Shown here: positions 43,737 through 53,029 of the stretch, piece by piece
Layout: the number at the start of each line of letters is the position of its first letter
Numbering within the stretch: position 1 is the stretch's first letter
Assembly (NCBI GenBank): GCA_964505215.1
Contig: CAZDGU010000013.1
Location: 23,161-87,160, forward strand
Source of the DNA: Gracilimonas sp964505215
GTDB taxonomy: Bacteria > Bacteroidota > Rhodothermia > Balneolales > Balneolaceae
DNA: 64,000 nt
Reading direction: 5' to 3'
Translations under genes and position numbers: made by a program
The notes under the pieces: generated by a model
Database searches by the model: none
Seen by the model: only the letters and a program-made list of their open reading frames with translations
What the model was told of the DNA's origin: nothing

Positions 43737-45146
43737 ATGGCACTTAAAAAAGGTCAGGAATTAGAGTTAGAAATCATTGATGCTGCCTTTAAAGGAAAGG
43801 GACTGGCAAAGGTGGACGGACTGGCCGTATTTGTACCGGGAACTACGCCGGGCGATAAGGTAAAAGCGCGGATCATCAAAAAAAAGAAAAAGTACCGCGA
43901 AGCCAAACTCCTTGAAATTATTGAGCCCAGCTCTCATCGTATCACACCCAAATGCGGCCATGCCAACGTGTGCGGAGGCTGCAGCTGGCAACACATTCCC
44001 TATGCAAAACAAGTGGAGTTTAAAAAGCAGCAAGTGCGAGACCATATGGAACGCATTGCCGGGCTGGATGGAAATATTGTACAAAGCGGACTGAAGGCAG
44101 ACCAAGAGTTTTACTACCGCAATAAAATGGAATACAGCATCAGCTCGCGCCGCTGGCTTACGGAAGAGGAAATCCGAAGTGAGGAGTTTGTGGATGATTC
44201 CGCTTTTGCTGCCGGCCTGCACGCCCCCGGCCGATTTGACAAAATTCTGAATCTGAGCGAGTGTCATTTACAAGTTCCCGAATCGTATGAGATTCTCGAT
44301 TTTGTACGCAGCTACTGCATTCAACAAAATATAGCTCCCTACGATACTTTTGAAAACTCCGGCTTTATGCGCCACGTGATGATTCGGAATGCTCACTATA
44401 CCGATGATTTTATGGTGAATTTAGTCACCTATCAGGATGACCAGGAGGTAATGAAAAAAATGTCGGATGCTCTTTTGCAGGAATTTCCATTCATCACCAC
44501 CATCGTAAATAATGTGAACGACACTAAAAGTCCGACAGCTATTGGACGGTACGAGAAAGTGCTGCACGGTCCCGGTTATATTGTAGATAAAATTGGAGAG
44601 TTTACCTTCAACATTCACCCCAACGCATTTTTTCAAACCAATACGGTGCAAGCAGAAAACTTGTATGAAGTTGCTCGCTCTTATGCCGACTTAAGTGAGG
44701 GCGATATTGTGTATGATTTGTACTGCGGCGTTGGTACGCTCAGCTTATTTATGAGCGGTCCGGCCAAGCATGTGTTGGGTATAGAGCTGGTTGATGTAGC
44801 CGTGGAGAATGCAAAATACAATGCCAAAGAAAATCAGATTGATAACGTCTCTTTTATTAAAGGCGATATGAAAGATGTTTTTACCCAAGATGTGGTTGAC
44901 GAATATGGCGCACCCGATGTGCTTATCACCGATCCACCACGTGCCGGCATGCATCCCGATGTGGTAAAACGACTATGCGAACTGAAAGTACCCCGCCTGG
45001 TGTACGTAAGCTGTAACAGCTCTACCATGGCACGCGATTTAAAGGAGCTTAAGAGCGTGTACGAGGTCGAAGAGGTACAACCGGTAGATATGTTTCCGCA
45101 AACCTACCACATCGAAGCTGTGGCGAAATTAAGCCTAAGGGTGTAG
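43737..45146 (+). CDS. rlmD: 23S rRNA (uracil-5-)-methyltransferase, RlmD/RumA family
   Basis: This 469-residue protein has an N-terminal TRAM domain (1-60, VFVPGTTPGDKVKARI). An iron-sulfur cluster of cysteines follows in CGHANVCGGCSWQH near 72-81. The SAM domain has DLYCGVGTLSLF and DPPRAGMHPDVV, with the catalytic cysteine in VYVSCNSSTMARDL near 425. It methylates a uracil in 23S rRNA at C5. It could be RlmD or the dual RlmCD type. Confidence 0.93.
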   Translation: MALKKGQELELEIIDAAFKGKGLAKVDGLAVFVPGTTPGDKVKARIIKKKKKYREAKLLEIIEPSSHRITPKCGHANVCGGCSWQHIPYAKQVEFKKQQVRDHMERIAGLDGNIVQSGLKADQEFYYRNKMEYSISSRRWLTEEEIRSEEFVDDSAFAAGLHAPGRFDKILNLSECHLQVPESYEILDFVRSYCIQQNIAPYDTFENSGFMRHVMIRNAHYTDDFMVNLVTYQDDQEVMKKMSDALLQEFPFITTIVNNVNDTKSPTAIGRYEKVLHGPGYIVDKIGEFTFNIHPNAFFQTNTVQAENLYEVARSYADLSEGDIVYDLYCGVGTLSLFMSGPAKHVLGIELVDVAVENAKYNAKENQIDNVSFIKGDMKDVFTQDVVDEYGAPDVLITDPPRAGMHPDVVKRLCELKVPRLVYVSCNSSTMARDLKELKSVYEVEEVQPVDMFPQTYHIEAVAKLSLRV

Positions 45147-45246
45147 CAGCTTCATAACTGATTTTATGGTCTGAAAACCGGCCGCTTTGTAATCGCTGTT
45201 TGATGTGGAACATATCCTGCCCACTCCCGATTCAAAAATCCATTTT

Positions 45247-45367
45247 TTAGAATCACGGATTTAGCGGATTTAGAGATTGCGCGGATTGGAAAGCAGCTCC
45301 CAATTTTCATCCCTTCTTGGTACAAAATCTGCGGCATCTGTGTAATCCCCTTAATCCGTGATTCTAA
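45247..45367. repeat. Interspersed element with inverted termini, copy 1
   Basis: TTAGAATCACGGATT at the left pairs with AATCCGTGATTCTAA at the right, and TTAGCGGATT/AATCCCCTTAA continues the pairing. The layout is a large palindrome-ended element of about 120 bp. Sequences of this ATC..GTGTAATC..AATCCGTGATT type are common intergenic repeats in many bacteria (established knowledge). A truncated second copy lies at 45701-45834. Confidence 0.7.
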
Positions 45368-45400
45368 AACCAATGGTTGGATAATGGGAAGCCGGAGCTT
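45266..45400. repeat. Near-identical direct repeat, first copy
   Basis: About 135 bp, from GGATTTAGAGATTGCG to GCCGGAGCTT, are repeated with only a few changes at 45701-45834 in the same orientation. The repeated unit contains most of the inverted-terminus element plus some flank, so the copies arose by duplication of a longer stretch. Confidence 0.8.
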
Positions 45401-45558
45401 AGCACCAAGGGGAAGACAAGGAGGATGGGATAGTACGGAAAAGAAACAAAGCCCTCTCCGGCCAAAAACTCCTAAAAAGCATCGGCCCTGAAGAGGCCCA
45501 ACTCAAATAACTGCGGGTGCAGCTTGCGAAACCCGCAGTGATAACATCCTCAAAAGTC

Positions 45559-45577
45559 GTAACCCCAACGGGGTTAA
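45559..45577. repeat. Short hairpin TAACCCC..GGGGTTA
   Basis: TAACCCC and GGGGTTA pair around a few bases. The surrounding CACGATAGGTATAAAAG and CTTCTGCGAGGAG resemble an interspersed repeat family of Bacteroidota-like genomes (from general knowledge). No gene lies here. Confidence 0.5.
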
Positions 45578-45700
45578 ACTAAATGCACGATAGGTATAAA
45601 AGTTTTCTTCTGCGAGGAGTATTATTCTTTGGACTGTTAAGCCAAAGAATGCACGACGCGGCAGTCTCGTAAATGTGTTTGGGATGCTGAACAGCGCCGT

Positions 45701-45834
45701 GGATTTAGAGATTGCGCGGATTGGAAAACAGCTCCCAATTTCTTCCCTTCTTGGTACAAAATCTGCGACATCTGTGTAATCCCCTTAATCTGTGATTCTA
45801 AAACCAATGGTTGGATAATGGGAAGCCGGAGCTT
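45701..45834. repeat. Near-identical direct repeat, second copy
   Basis: Second copy of 45266-45400. The left terminus (the TTAGAATCACGG arm) is missing here, so this copy starts inside the element. It lies just before the stop of the phosphodiester glycosidase gene. The rest of the 759-bp spacer 45147-45905 carries no recognisable gene. Confidence 0.8.
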
Positions 45835-45905
45835 CCGGGACTGCATTGCTAAGCCGGAGCTTAGCAACGAGGACCGAAACGAGAACATTTAAGATAAATT
45901 TGGGC

Positions 45906-48344
45906 CTATTTAATCAGCGTCATTTTGCGGGTTATAGACTGGCTGCCCATTTCTAAGCGATAGATATATACTCCTGACGATAATGTGGAAGCATCAAAGT
46001 TCACAGAATGCACACCCATCGTTAAGTTTTTATTAATCAAAGTAGAAACTTCACGACCCAGCATGTCATATACTTTTAATGTAGTAAAGCCATTACTTGG
46101 CAGCTCAAACTGAATACTCGTTGTCGGGTTAAAAGGGTTTGGATAGTTTTGCCTGAGTGTAAACTGATTAGGCTGGGTATCTTCTTCCTTTAACTCGGTA
46201 TTCGTAGGCGTGTCATCGTAGGTTACTCCTAATTTATGAAGCCTAAAGTAGCCATCTACTTCACTTCCCGTATTATTTTTAGGTAGTGTTAAATTTATTG
46301 ACTTAAACGTAAATGGAAAAAAGAAACCATTACCTGATATTCGGGTTGTCATGCTCTCAAGAAAAGGAAAGTGCATTGCTTCCGGGTTTTCAAAATCAGC
46401 ATACATTGGCGGGGCCATTGTAAATCTACCTCCGGAGGAGGATTCAATATCTAAGGACATAATATACTTTTCACCATCCCCTGATATGACAATATCCAAA
46501 AACTGGGGGGCTCCGGGTATTCCATAATCATTACTAAGAACAATTTGTGCATTTTCATATTGAGAGGGGTAGCTAAATTGCACTTCTAAGCCATCTTCAA
46601 GCTCAATTAAATTTACATTTTCTTTGTCCAGATGCTCTGTAGTAATCGTCCAGTTTTCCTTTGAAGAAAAGTCTGTTATTTGATTGTAACCTTCAGTACT
46701 TGCAACCTCTACCCATGTTGTATCTTGCATATTATCTAATGAGGCCACAATACCTGTTTGCCCAACTGAAGTAGCTGTAAATTTACCCTCTGCATCAATA
46801 GTACCAACCTCTCCGTTGGTAACGCTCCAGTTGATGCTGGTCCGAGGTAAATCTTGTGCGAGCCCATCATCATCTCTAATTGAAAACGATGGCGTTAAAT
46901 CCATATCTAACCTGAGGTTTGTTTGTTCCGGAGACAATGAAAAGCTTCTCATTCCTAATACTTCAATTTTAGCCGAGTCTTTAAATGTGCCATATTGAGC
47001 ATATATATAGCCACTGCCCGATTCCAAATTAGCTGTAAAAGTACCGCTATTACTAATTGTTCCTAAATGTGCATCTACGGAAAATTGGATTTCCGAGACA
47101 TCTAACAGATTTTGTCGAAAGTTCTGATCAAATTCCCGAACCATAAAGTCCGCTGATTTACCCAGAAAGACTTTACTAAAACCGGGGTCTAACTTAATAT
47201 GAGAAGTTTGGGATGTTCCCGGATCAGGCATCATTACAAATAAGCCATTAGCTGTGGCACGTTCTGTACCATCTGATGGGTGATTGACCAGTTCATCCTG
47301 AATTAATAATGATGAGGACCCTCCACCGTCTAAGTTAATGGCTTCAGAAACTCCTATACGAGTCATAAAATCTCCTAACTCACTGAGCATCATTCCTTTG
47401 CTTAATGAATACCTGCCTTCAACAACTACAAAAAATATCTGAGTAGTGTCTTGTGTAAAACCAACAGCAGTACGTGGATGTCTTACCTCCCAGTTACTGT
47501 TTACTACTCCATTTTTAACAAACTGTCCATTACCGCCTATTGCTTCTTTTATTTTTTGAGTAAGAGGTTGTAAATCAAATTCTAACTCAAGCGTATCATT
47601 TACCGCAACAGATGAAAACGAATTCAAGGGAGTTCCATGAATCGAGAGAATAATATCCTCATTGTTATTAAAAGACATATCTCCAACATTTTCCTCAATC
47701 CGCGTAACAACATAGGACGCCGGTTCATTTACAAGGCTTTCTCCTTCTAACTTAAGGGCAATTTCAGTTCCATAGGCGTTGGTACCTGTACTGCTGCCAA
47801 TATAAGAGTTATAAGCAGCAACTGAATTAGCAGGACGACTTTCATTCAAAACTGAAATACTTTCGGTAAATCCTGTTCCTTTTACACTACCCGAAAAAGA
47901 GAGATTTCCAGCAATCCATGGATTATATGATTCATCAAATAGGAGAGCTTCTCTGGTTGAGTGAGGTTTTTTGAGCATTGTTCCATCTATTACTTGTGTG
48001 TTAGATGGCTTGCCTCCACTATAAAAATCTCCATTTATGCCTGCTACTACATAAGCACCTTCCTTTTGCTGCAACCGCTCACGCATGCTGCTTGGTGTTT
48101 CTGTGCCGTACATATAGTCATCGGCTTTAACCGTACGAAACTTCAGATTAGGCTGTCCTAACTCTATCCGTAAAACGTGGACTCGCCACGGTACTGTTCT
48201 AAAGTTATACTCTGTTTGATACATGCCCGGACCAACCTGAGCGTGATATAGAGTATCAAAAGGAATAGGTGTTTGCGCCACGGAATAATCTACAGCGACA
48301 AGTATCCATGCAAGTGATAGAATAATCGTTACTAATTTTTTCAT
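45906..48344 (-). CDS. Phosphodiester glycosidase (NAGPA-type), T9SS-sorted
   Basis: This 812-residue secreted protein has a signal peptide ending SVAQ. A phosphodiester glycosidase (NAGPA/DUF2233) domain spans about 55-375, with YVVAGINGDFY near 97, RHPRTAVGF, and EAINLDGGGSSSLLI. A BIG_2-like domain, a beta-sandwich region of about 560-715 and the T9SS sorting domain (QNYPNPFNPTTSI, ending MTLIK) follow. NAGPA homologues remove GlcNAc from GlcNAc-1-phosphodiesters; bacterial ones may act on wall polymers or exopolysaccharide. The neighbours, a metallophosphatase and a family-10-like glycosylhydrolase on the same strand, support a surface-glycan role. Confidence 0.88.
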   Translation of the reverse strand: MKKLVTIILSLAWILVAVDYSVAQTPIPFDTLYHAQVGPGMYQTEYNFRTVPWRVHVLRIELGQPNLKFRTVKADDYMYGTETPSSMRERLQQKEGAYVVAGINGDFYSGGKPSNTQVIDGTMLKKPHSTREALLFDESYNPWIAGNLSFSGSVKGTGFTESISVLNESRPANSVAAYNSYIGSSTGTNAYGTEIALKLEGESLVNEPASYVVTRIEENVGDMSFNNNEDIILSIHGTPLNSFSSVAVNDTLELEFDLQPLTQKIKEAIGGNGQFVKNGVVNSNWEVRHPRTAVGFTQDTTQIFFVVVEGRYSLSKGMMLSELGDFMTRIGVSEAINLDGGGSSSLLIQDELVNHPSDGTERATANGLFVMMPDPGTSQTSHIKLDPGFSKVFLGKSADFMVREFDQNFRQNLLDVSEIQFSVDAHLGTISNSGTFTANLESGSGYIYAQYGTFKDSAKIEVLGMRSFSLSPEQTNLRLDMDLTPSFSIRDDDGLAQDLPRTSINWSVTNGEVGTIDAEGKFTATSVGQTGIVASLDNMQDTTWVEVASTEGYNQITDFSSKENWTITTEHLDKENVNLIELEDGLEVQFSYPSQYENAQIVLSNDYGIPGAPQFLDIVISGDGEKYIMSLDIESSSGGRFTMAPPMYADFENPEAMHFPFLESMTTRISGNGFFFPFTFKSINLTLPKNNTGSEVDGYFRLHKLGVTYDDTPTNTELKEEDTQPNQFTLRQNYPNPFNPTTSIQFELPSNGFTTLKVYDMLGREVSTLINKNLTMGVHSVNFDASTLSSGVYIYRLEMGSQSITRKMTLIK

Positions 48345-48423
48345 AATGTTCGACGGGTTTAAGTGGATTGATAGTTAAAAACGGTAGTGGTTTTTTAACA
48401 AACCAAAAAATATTAGAAGGTTT

Positions 48424-49443
48424 CTACTTTATCTCGGCATTATACAGGCTATCCTGGCGTGCTTCAAATTCCTTTTGTTCTTTAATTCTTTCCTTTTCAA
48501 GCTCATCGTCAGGTTCAAGTTGGTGGGACCACTCATAAGTTTTGCGTTCCCAAGAAAGAATTTCGTCTTTCCCAAGATTAAGTTCAGTATATCCGGGCTC
48601 AAAGCCAAGCCAGTTGCCGCCCCACCAAGCCGCCGAAGCAGAATGTGAGGTTAAATACCAGACTCCATTAAACCTAAAGTCTTCGGCTATGTGCACGTGA
48701 CCCTGTAATAATGCTTTCACATTATGCCGTTCTAAAATGTGACGCAGTTTAAGATTATCACTTAATACAATAGAGCTCATGGCTTTAGCTTCCGGATTAG
48801 CCTCAATCTGATATTTATGGGTGAACGCCGGCATGTGCGATACCGCAATAGTTGGCATATCTTTATGCTCACCTAAATCATGGCGAAGCCAGTCTAACTG
48901 CTCGTCTCCTATTCGAGACATATATGCCGGCCCGTGGTCACTATCCATTTCATAAATAGAATTCAGAACCACAAAATGCCAGCCTTTGTGATTAAAACTG
49001 TAGTAATCATTTTCCATTCCCAGCTCGTCCATAATCATTTTTCGGCCAATTCCGGGATGATCTGCCGGCACTTTTCGCCGGGCCGAAAGCCCTAATACAT
49101 CATGATTTCCCAAACAGTGATAGTAAGGCATATTCAGGCGCTCGGTATTAGACTTATACAGCTGAATAGATTCCTTATACGTCTCCAGTTCGGTATAAAG
49201 TCCGTCAAACACCATATCCCCTCCCATTAGTACAAAGTCGGGAGCATTTTCTAAAGCATTGATAGAGTCGATACATTTCCGATAGCCTTTATCTCCCTTT
49301 CGGCGCGATGTTACGTGCTGATCGGTAAGGTGTACAAAGGTAAAGCTCTCTTCTTCCTCTTTTGGCGTCAAATTCTTAGAAAAGGCGCCAATTCCAAAGG
49401 CGCCTAATCCAAGTTTTTTAATAAATGAACGTCGGGTACTCAT
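48424..49443 (-). CDS. Tat-exported calcineurin-like metallophosphatase
   Basis: This 339-residue protein has a twin-arginine signal (STRRSFIKKLGLGAFGIGAF), RR at residues 4-5. The metallophosphoesterase fold shows VHLTDQHVTS, GGDMVFDG, LGNHDVLG, VSHMPAFTHKY and GHVHIAED. These supply the usual Asp, His, Asn and His metal ligands. It is exported folded, with its metals, by the Tat system. The start shares one base with the stop of the upstream glycosylhydrolase gene (TAATG). It may dephosphorylate sugar phosphates released by the neighbouring hydrolases (inference). Confidence 0.9.
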   Translation of the reverse strand: MSTRRSFIKKLGLGAFGIGAFSKNLTPKEEEESFTFVHLTDQHVTSRRKGDKGYRKCIDSINALENAPDFVLMGGDMVFDGLYTELETYKESIQLYKSNTERLNMPYYHCLGNHDVLGLSARRKVPADHPGIGRKMIMDELGMENDYYSFNHKGWHFVVLNSIYEMDSDHGPAYMSRIGDEQLDWLRHDLGEHKDMPTIAVSHMPAFTHKYQIEANPEAKAMSSIVLSDNLKLRHILERHNVKALLQGHVHIAEDFRFNGVWYLTSHSASAAWWGGNWLGFEPGYTELNLGKDEILSWERKTYEWSHQLEPDDELEKERIKEQKEFEARQDSLYNAEIK

Positions 49444-51449
49444 TATTTAATCAGTGTCATCTTTTTAGTTAGTGATTGTTCTCCCATTTCCAACTTATAA
49501 ATGTAAATACCGGATGAAAGCTTAGAAGCATCAAAATTAACGGTATGAGCCCCTGCCGGCATGTTCTTATTAATCAGGGTTGAAACTTCACGCCCCAGCA
49601 TATCATACACTTTTAAGCTGGTGAATCCATTTTCTGGCAGCACAAACTGTACGTTTGTAGTTGGGTTAAATGGATTCGGATAGTTTTGAGAAAGCTTGAA
49701 AGCCATCGGCTCACCAAATTCTTCTTCTTTGGATACCACAAAGCCACCTACTTCTACAGGAGTAGGCTCACTTTCTACACTATTTCGGGTGGCTGAAGTG
49801 ATGAAGTACCAATATATACCTTGAGAAGGCGGTGTTACATCGGGGTACTCGGTTTGACCGGTAACAGCTACCAGATTGCGTGCATCCTTCATGGCTTCCA
49901 GAGCATCGGCAGCTGATGGTTTACTTGGGGAATCAACGCGGTAAATGGCATACTTTACTAACGAATCTACGTGAGTGGCAGATCTTCTTTTTGCATGTGG
50001 AGCAAGAGCTGGCCTATCCCAGCTGAGCTCAAACTCATATTCGTTTTCTACACTCTGGTTTACCACAAGGTTTTGAGGTGTGTTGGGCTGGGAAGTATCT
50101 TTCCAGGCCATAATTGGCTGTAGGGCAGGGTACTTGTAGTAATTGTTTTTCAGTGAGTCTGCAAATCCTTTAGAGGAATATCTGGTGATATTTTTAGAAC
50201 GGAAAAAGACGCTTCCTCCAATATCTTCATTATCTCTGTTATGCTGAACCTGTCGGGGAATTTCATCTGCATCAAACAATGCATTCGCAAACGTGCTTCT
50301 ATCTGACTTGTACAATCCGTGTCCCGGATAAATATGCCGATCATTCTCAGCGGCCCGGTCTGCCCACCAATTAGATAGTTTGGCATAATCTTGCTTTGCT
50401 CCAAAACGGTTGAACGTCCAGTATAACTGAGGGGTAATGTAATCTATTGATTTATCTTCTAACCAAGCTACCCCGTCGGCATAAATAGAACTGTAACCGG
50501 AAGTACCACTTATACCGGAAGGCACACCACTCTTCCAAATTCCAAAAGGACTAATTCCAAACTCAACCCACGGCTTTACTACATTAATGCTGTCATTAAT
50601 CATAGAAACAAGCATGTTTACATTATTGCGTCTCCAGTCACCTTTATTGGTAAATCCTCGTGGATAGGACTGAAAAGTTTCATCATCCAAGGCATTAAGA
50701 CTTGGATTTCTACTGGTCATCTCATTTGGCGCATAAGGATAGAAGTAATCATCAAAGTGGATTCCATCAATATCGTAGCGGTTTACTACATCCATCACAA
50801 TATCAACTGTATAGTCCATTACTTCGGGTAAGCCGGGATCAAAAATAGCAAAATCATTTACGATCAGTAACCATTCGGGGTGAGTATTAGAAACATGCTT
50901 TTCATCTCTATGCTGGGTGCCCTTTCTTTTACTATGCTCTAACTCAAGATTTTTTTCCTTTGCCAAAAACGATTCAAGATGGTCGGCAATTTCATATCCG
51001 GATGAAGTGGCTCTTTTTTGGGAGAAATCACTTGGCACTGAACGCATGGCACGATAAGGGTTTAACCAGGCATGTAGCTCCATTCCTCGTTTATGAGCTT
51101 CTTCAATAGCAAACTCCAAAGGATCCCAATATGGATCCGGCGCTTTCCCTTCAGTACCGGTTAAATACCGCGACCACGGCTCCGTTGGAGAGTCGTATAA
51201 AGCATCGCCCTCTGTTCTTATTTGAAAAAAGACAACATTCAATCCGGCTGCTTTTAATTCATCTAACTGATTAATTAAATCTTGTTTTTGAAAACTGACA
51301 GATGAGCGCCCGGAACTTGGCCAGTCTAAGTTGGATACAGTAGCCACCCACACCCCTCGGTATTCATACTTTGGAGCTTCGGATTGAGCTAACACCGGAA
51401 TGCTGATCAGCGTAGCCACTAAGACACATACTATTCTTTTTACTAACAT
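49443..51449 (-). CDS. Family-10-like glycosylhydrolase (GHL10), T9SS-sorted
   Basis: This 668-residue secreted protein has a signal peptide ending VLAQ. The GHL10/DUF187 barrel spans about 28-390: EYRGVWVATVSNLDWP, LNVVFFQIRTEGDALY, ELHAWLNPYRAM, YDIDGIHFDDYFYP and FGISPFGIW. A fibronectin III-like domain (about 455-575) and the T9SS sorting domain (QNYPNPFNPTTNV, ending MTLIK) follow. Family members occur beside wall-degrading and lipoprotein genes; the substrate is probably a cell-wall or surface glycan. Its sorting domain closely resembles that of the phosphodiester glycosidase downstream. Confidence 0.9.
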   Translation of the reverse strand: MLVKRIVCVLVATLISIPVLAQSEAPKYEYRGVWVATVSNLDWPSSGRSSVSFQKQDLINQLDELKAAGLNVVFFQIRTEGDALYDSPTEPWSRYLTGTEGKAPDPYWDPLEFAIEEAHKRGMELHAWLNPYRAMRSVPSDFSQKRATSSGYEIADHLESFLAKEKNLELEHSKRKGTQHRDEKHVSNTHPEWLLIVNDFAIFDPGLPEVMDYTVDIVMDVVNRYDIDGIHFDDYFYPYAPNEMTSRNPSLNALDDETFQSYPRGFTNKGDWRRNNVNMLVSMINDSINVVKPWVEFGISPFGIWKSGVPSGISGTSGYSSIYADGVAWLEDKSIDYITPQLYWTFNRFGAKQDYAKLSNWWADRAAENDRHIYPGHGLYKSDRSTFANALFDADEIPRQVQHNRDNEDIGGSVFFRSKNITRYSSKGFADSLKNNYYKYPALQPIMAWKDTSQPNTPQNLVVNQSVENEYEFELSWDRPALAPHAKRRSATHVDSLVKYAIYRVDSPSKPSAADALEAMKDARNLVAVTGQTEYPDVTPPSQGIYWYFITSATRNSVESEPTPVEVGGFVVSKEEEFGEPMAFKLSQNYPNPFNPTTNVQFVLPENGFTSLKVYDMLGREVSTLINKNMPAGAHTVNFDASKLSSGIYIYKLEMGEQSLTKKMTLIK

Positions 51450-51562
51450 AATGATGAGTGATGAGTTGTTGATTTCAAATAATTCTCAAGGATAAAATAT
51501 GCTATCTCTCGGAAAATCAGGCTATAAGAGATGTAAAATTATGAATAGAAAATTAAATGAAT

Positions 51563-51592
51563 AAAAAAGGCAGCATAGCCGCTGCCTTTTTT
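51563..51592 (-). terminator. Rho-independent terminator after the propeller T9SS gene
   Basis: AAAAAAGGCAGC pairs with GCTGCCTTTTTT around a six-base loop, perfect and symmetric, so it may act on both strands. On the minus strand it ends the operon 60609-51626, about 34 nt after its last stop. Confidence 0.85.
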
Positions 51593-51625
51593 ACTATAAA
51601 TTTAAACTAAGCCATAAAACAACGA

Positions 51626-52924
51626 TTATTTAATAAGCGTCATTCGGTTAGTTAGGCGTAAGCCATTGGTTTCAAGTGAATACAGATATACACCTGATGC
51701 CAAGTTTGATGCATCAAAAGTAGCGGTATATTCGCCGGCGTTCTTTCTAGTATTCACTAAGGTTGCCACTTCCCGGCCGGTCATATCATATACCTTAAGG
51801 GTTACCTGACCTGAAGTCTTAAGCGTATAGTTGATATTAGTGGTAGGGTTAAATGGGTTTGGATAGTTTTGTTCTAACTTATAACCGTCTGCACGGCTTA
51901 CCACTTCTCTTTCGTTGCTTACCGGATTATCGCGGGTAAACTTTTGAATAGGATGAAAGTTATCTCCTGCATGGCGGTGAGCTGACAAATAAAGAGTGTT
52001 AGCATCTGTACCAAAGGAAAAAGCTCTCAGTTCTTGATTAGCAGGATCTATCAGACCGGACTCATCAATTTGCCAAGCCACGCTGTCAACCTGTTCCCAC
52101 GTTTCTGCGTTATATCCATAAGCAACGCTGCCTCCCGGCTTATATACTCCAACCCAAACATCACCAGAGTGAGGATCTACAGCTACACCTGAAGCTGCAC
52201 TCACCCAACCGGATAATACAGTATCAGGCTCTCCAAATGGAGATAAATCAGTTGGTCGAGAAAATACAATTAATGAATTAGCTCCGTCATGTGGCACATA
52301 AAAACTATTGCCATCTGCTGATACCGCAAAGTTTCTGTGTACAGAAGAAGTAGCAGGTATAACTACCTCGCCGTTGGCACTTGTCGTGTCCATATCAGGC
52401 TTATACTTTACTATAGGTCCGCCTACAACACCGGTAATATAAATATTCCCGGCGGCATCAACTGTTGGTCCGGCCGATCTTGCTGATGCATCAACATCAG
52501 GATATACTCTGTTCATACCTTCTCCGGTCTGATGGTTTATCCTTATCAGAGCATCTGATATAGCAAGTATTACGTCTCCATTAGCATCTGTGGCAAGACC
52601 GGTTGCTCCTAATGGAAGGTCAAACACGGTGGTTTCTCCGTCAATAGTTACCTTTTGTACAGGAGAAAATTCCGCAGGTGTACCATCCGCATTAAATACA
52701 TTTACATCGTGTACTGTTACAGACGAGTCGCTTCTTAAAGAGCCTCGTTTATAATAGTCTACTGTCCAGACTTTGCCTTCACCATCTACCGTTATGGCAT
52801 GTGAACCTCCAGTATATGAACTATCGGCGGGGAACACCCCTTCAAAGGTCCAGTTTCCGTCTTGTGCTTGTGTTAACAGCGGTACAAGAACCACTGCAAA
52901 CGTAAGTAGTATTAGTTTTTTCAT
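51626..52924 (-). CDS. Beta-propeller surface protein, T9SS-sorted
   Basis: This 432-residue secreted protein has a signal peptide ending LTQAQ. NHL/SMP30-like strands include GGSHAITVDGEGKVWTVDY, PLGATGLATDANGDVILAIS, GPTVDAAGNIYITGVVGGP and ASGVAVDPHSGDVWVGVYK, consistent with a six- or seven-blade propeller. The C-terminal T9SS sorting domain reads QNYPNPFNPTTNI and ends MTLIK. It is the last gene of the apparent TonB-receptor operon. The propeller probably binds a ligand; no catalytic residues are obvious. Confidence 0.82.
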   Translation of the reverse strand: MKKLILLTFAVVLVPLLTQAQDGNWTFEGVFPADSSYTGGSHAITVDGEGKVWTVDYYKRGSLRSDSSVTVHDVNVFNADGTPAEFSPVQKVTIDGETTVFDLPLGATGLATDANGDVILAISDALIRINHQTGEGMNRVYPDVDASARSAGPTVDAAGNIYITGVVGGPIVKYKPDMDTTSANGEVVIPATSSVHRNFAVSADGNSFYVPHDGANSLIVFSRPTDLSPFGEPDTVLSGWVSAASGVAVDPHSGDVWVGVYKPGGSVAYGYNAETWEQVDSVAWQIDESGLIDPANQELRAFSFGTDANTLYLSAHRHAGDNFHPIQKFTRDNPVSNEREVVSRADGYKLEQNYPNPFNPTTNINYTLKTSGQVTLKVYDMTGREVATLVNTRKNAGEYTATFDASNLASGVYLYSLETNGLRLTNRMTLIK

Positions 52925-53029
52925 TGTTATAAGAATTAGATTAAGGTTGTCGCTTTATTGTTATAGTGTACTTTGTGTTGGTTATTGTTAGTTGTTATTA
53001 ATGATTTTACTCAATAAACTAATTAATTA

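Noticed and set aside
45164..45888. Two similar short minus-strand frames (LESRIKGITQMPQILYQEG type)
   Set aside because: They are translations of the duplicated intergenic element, and their similarity comes from the DNA repeat rather than from protein homology.
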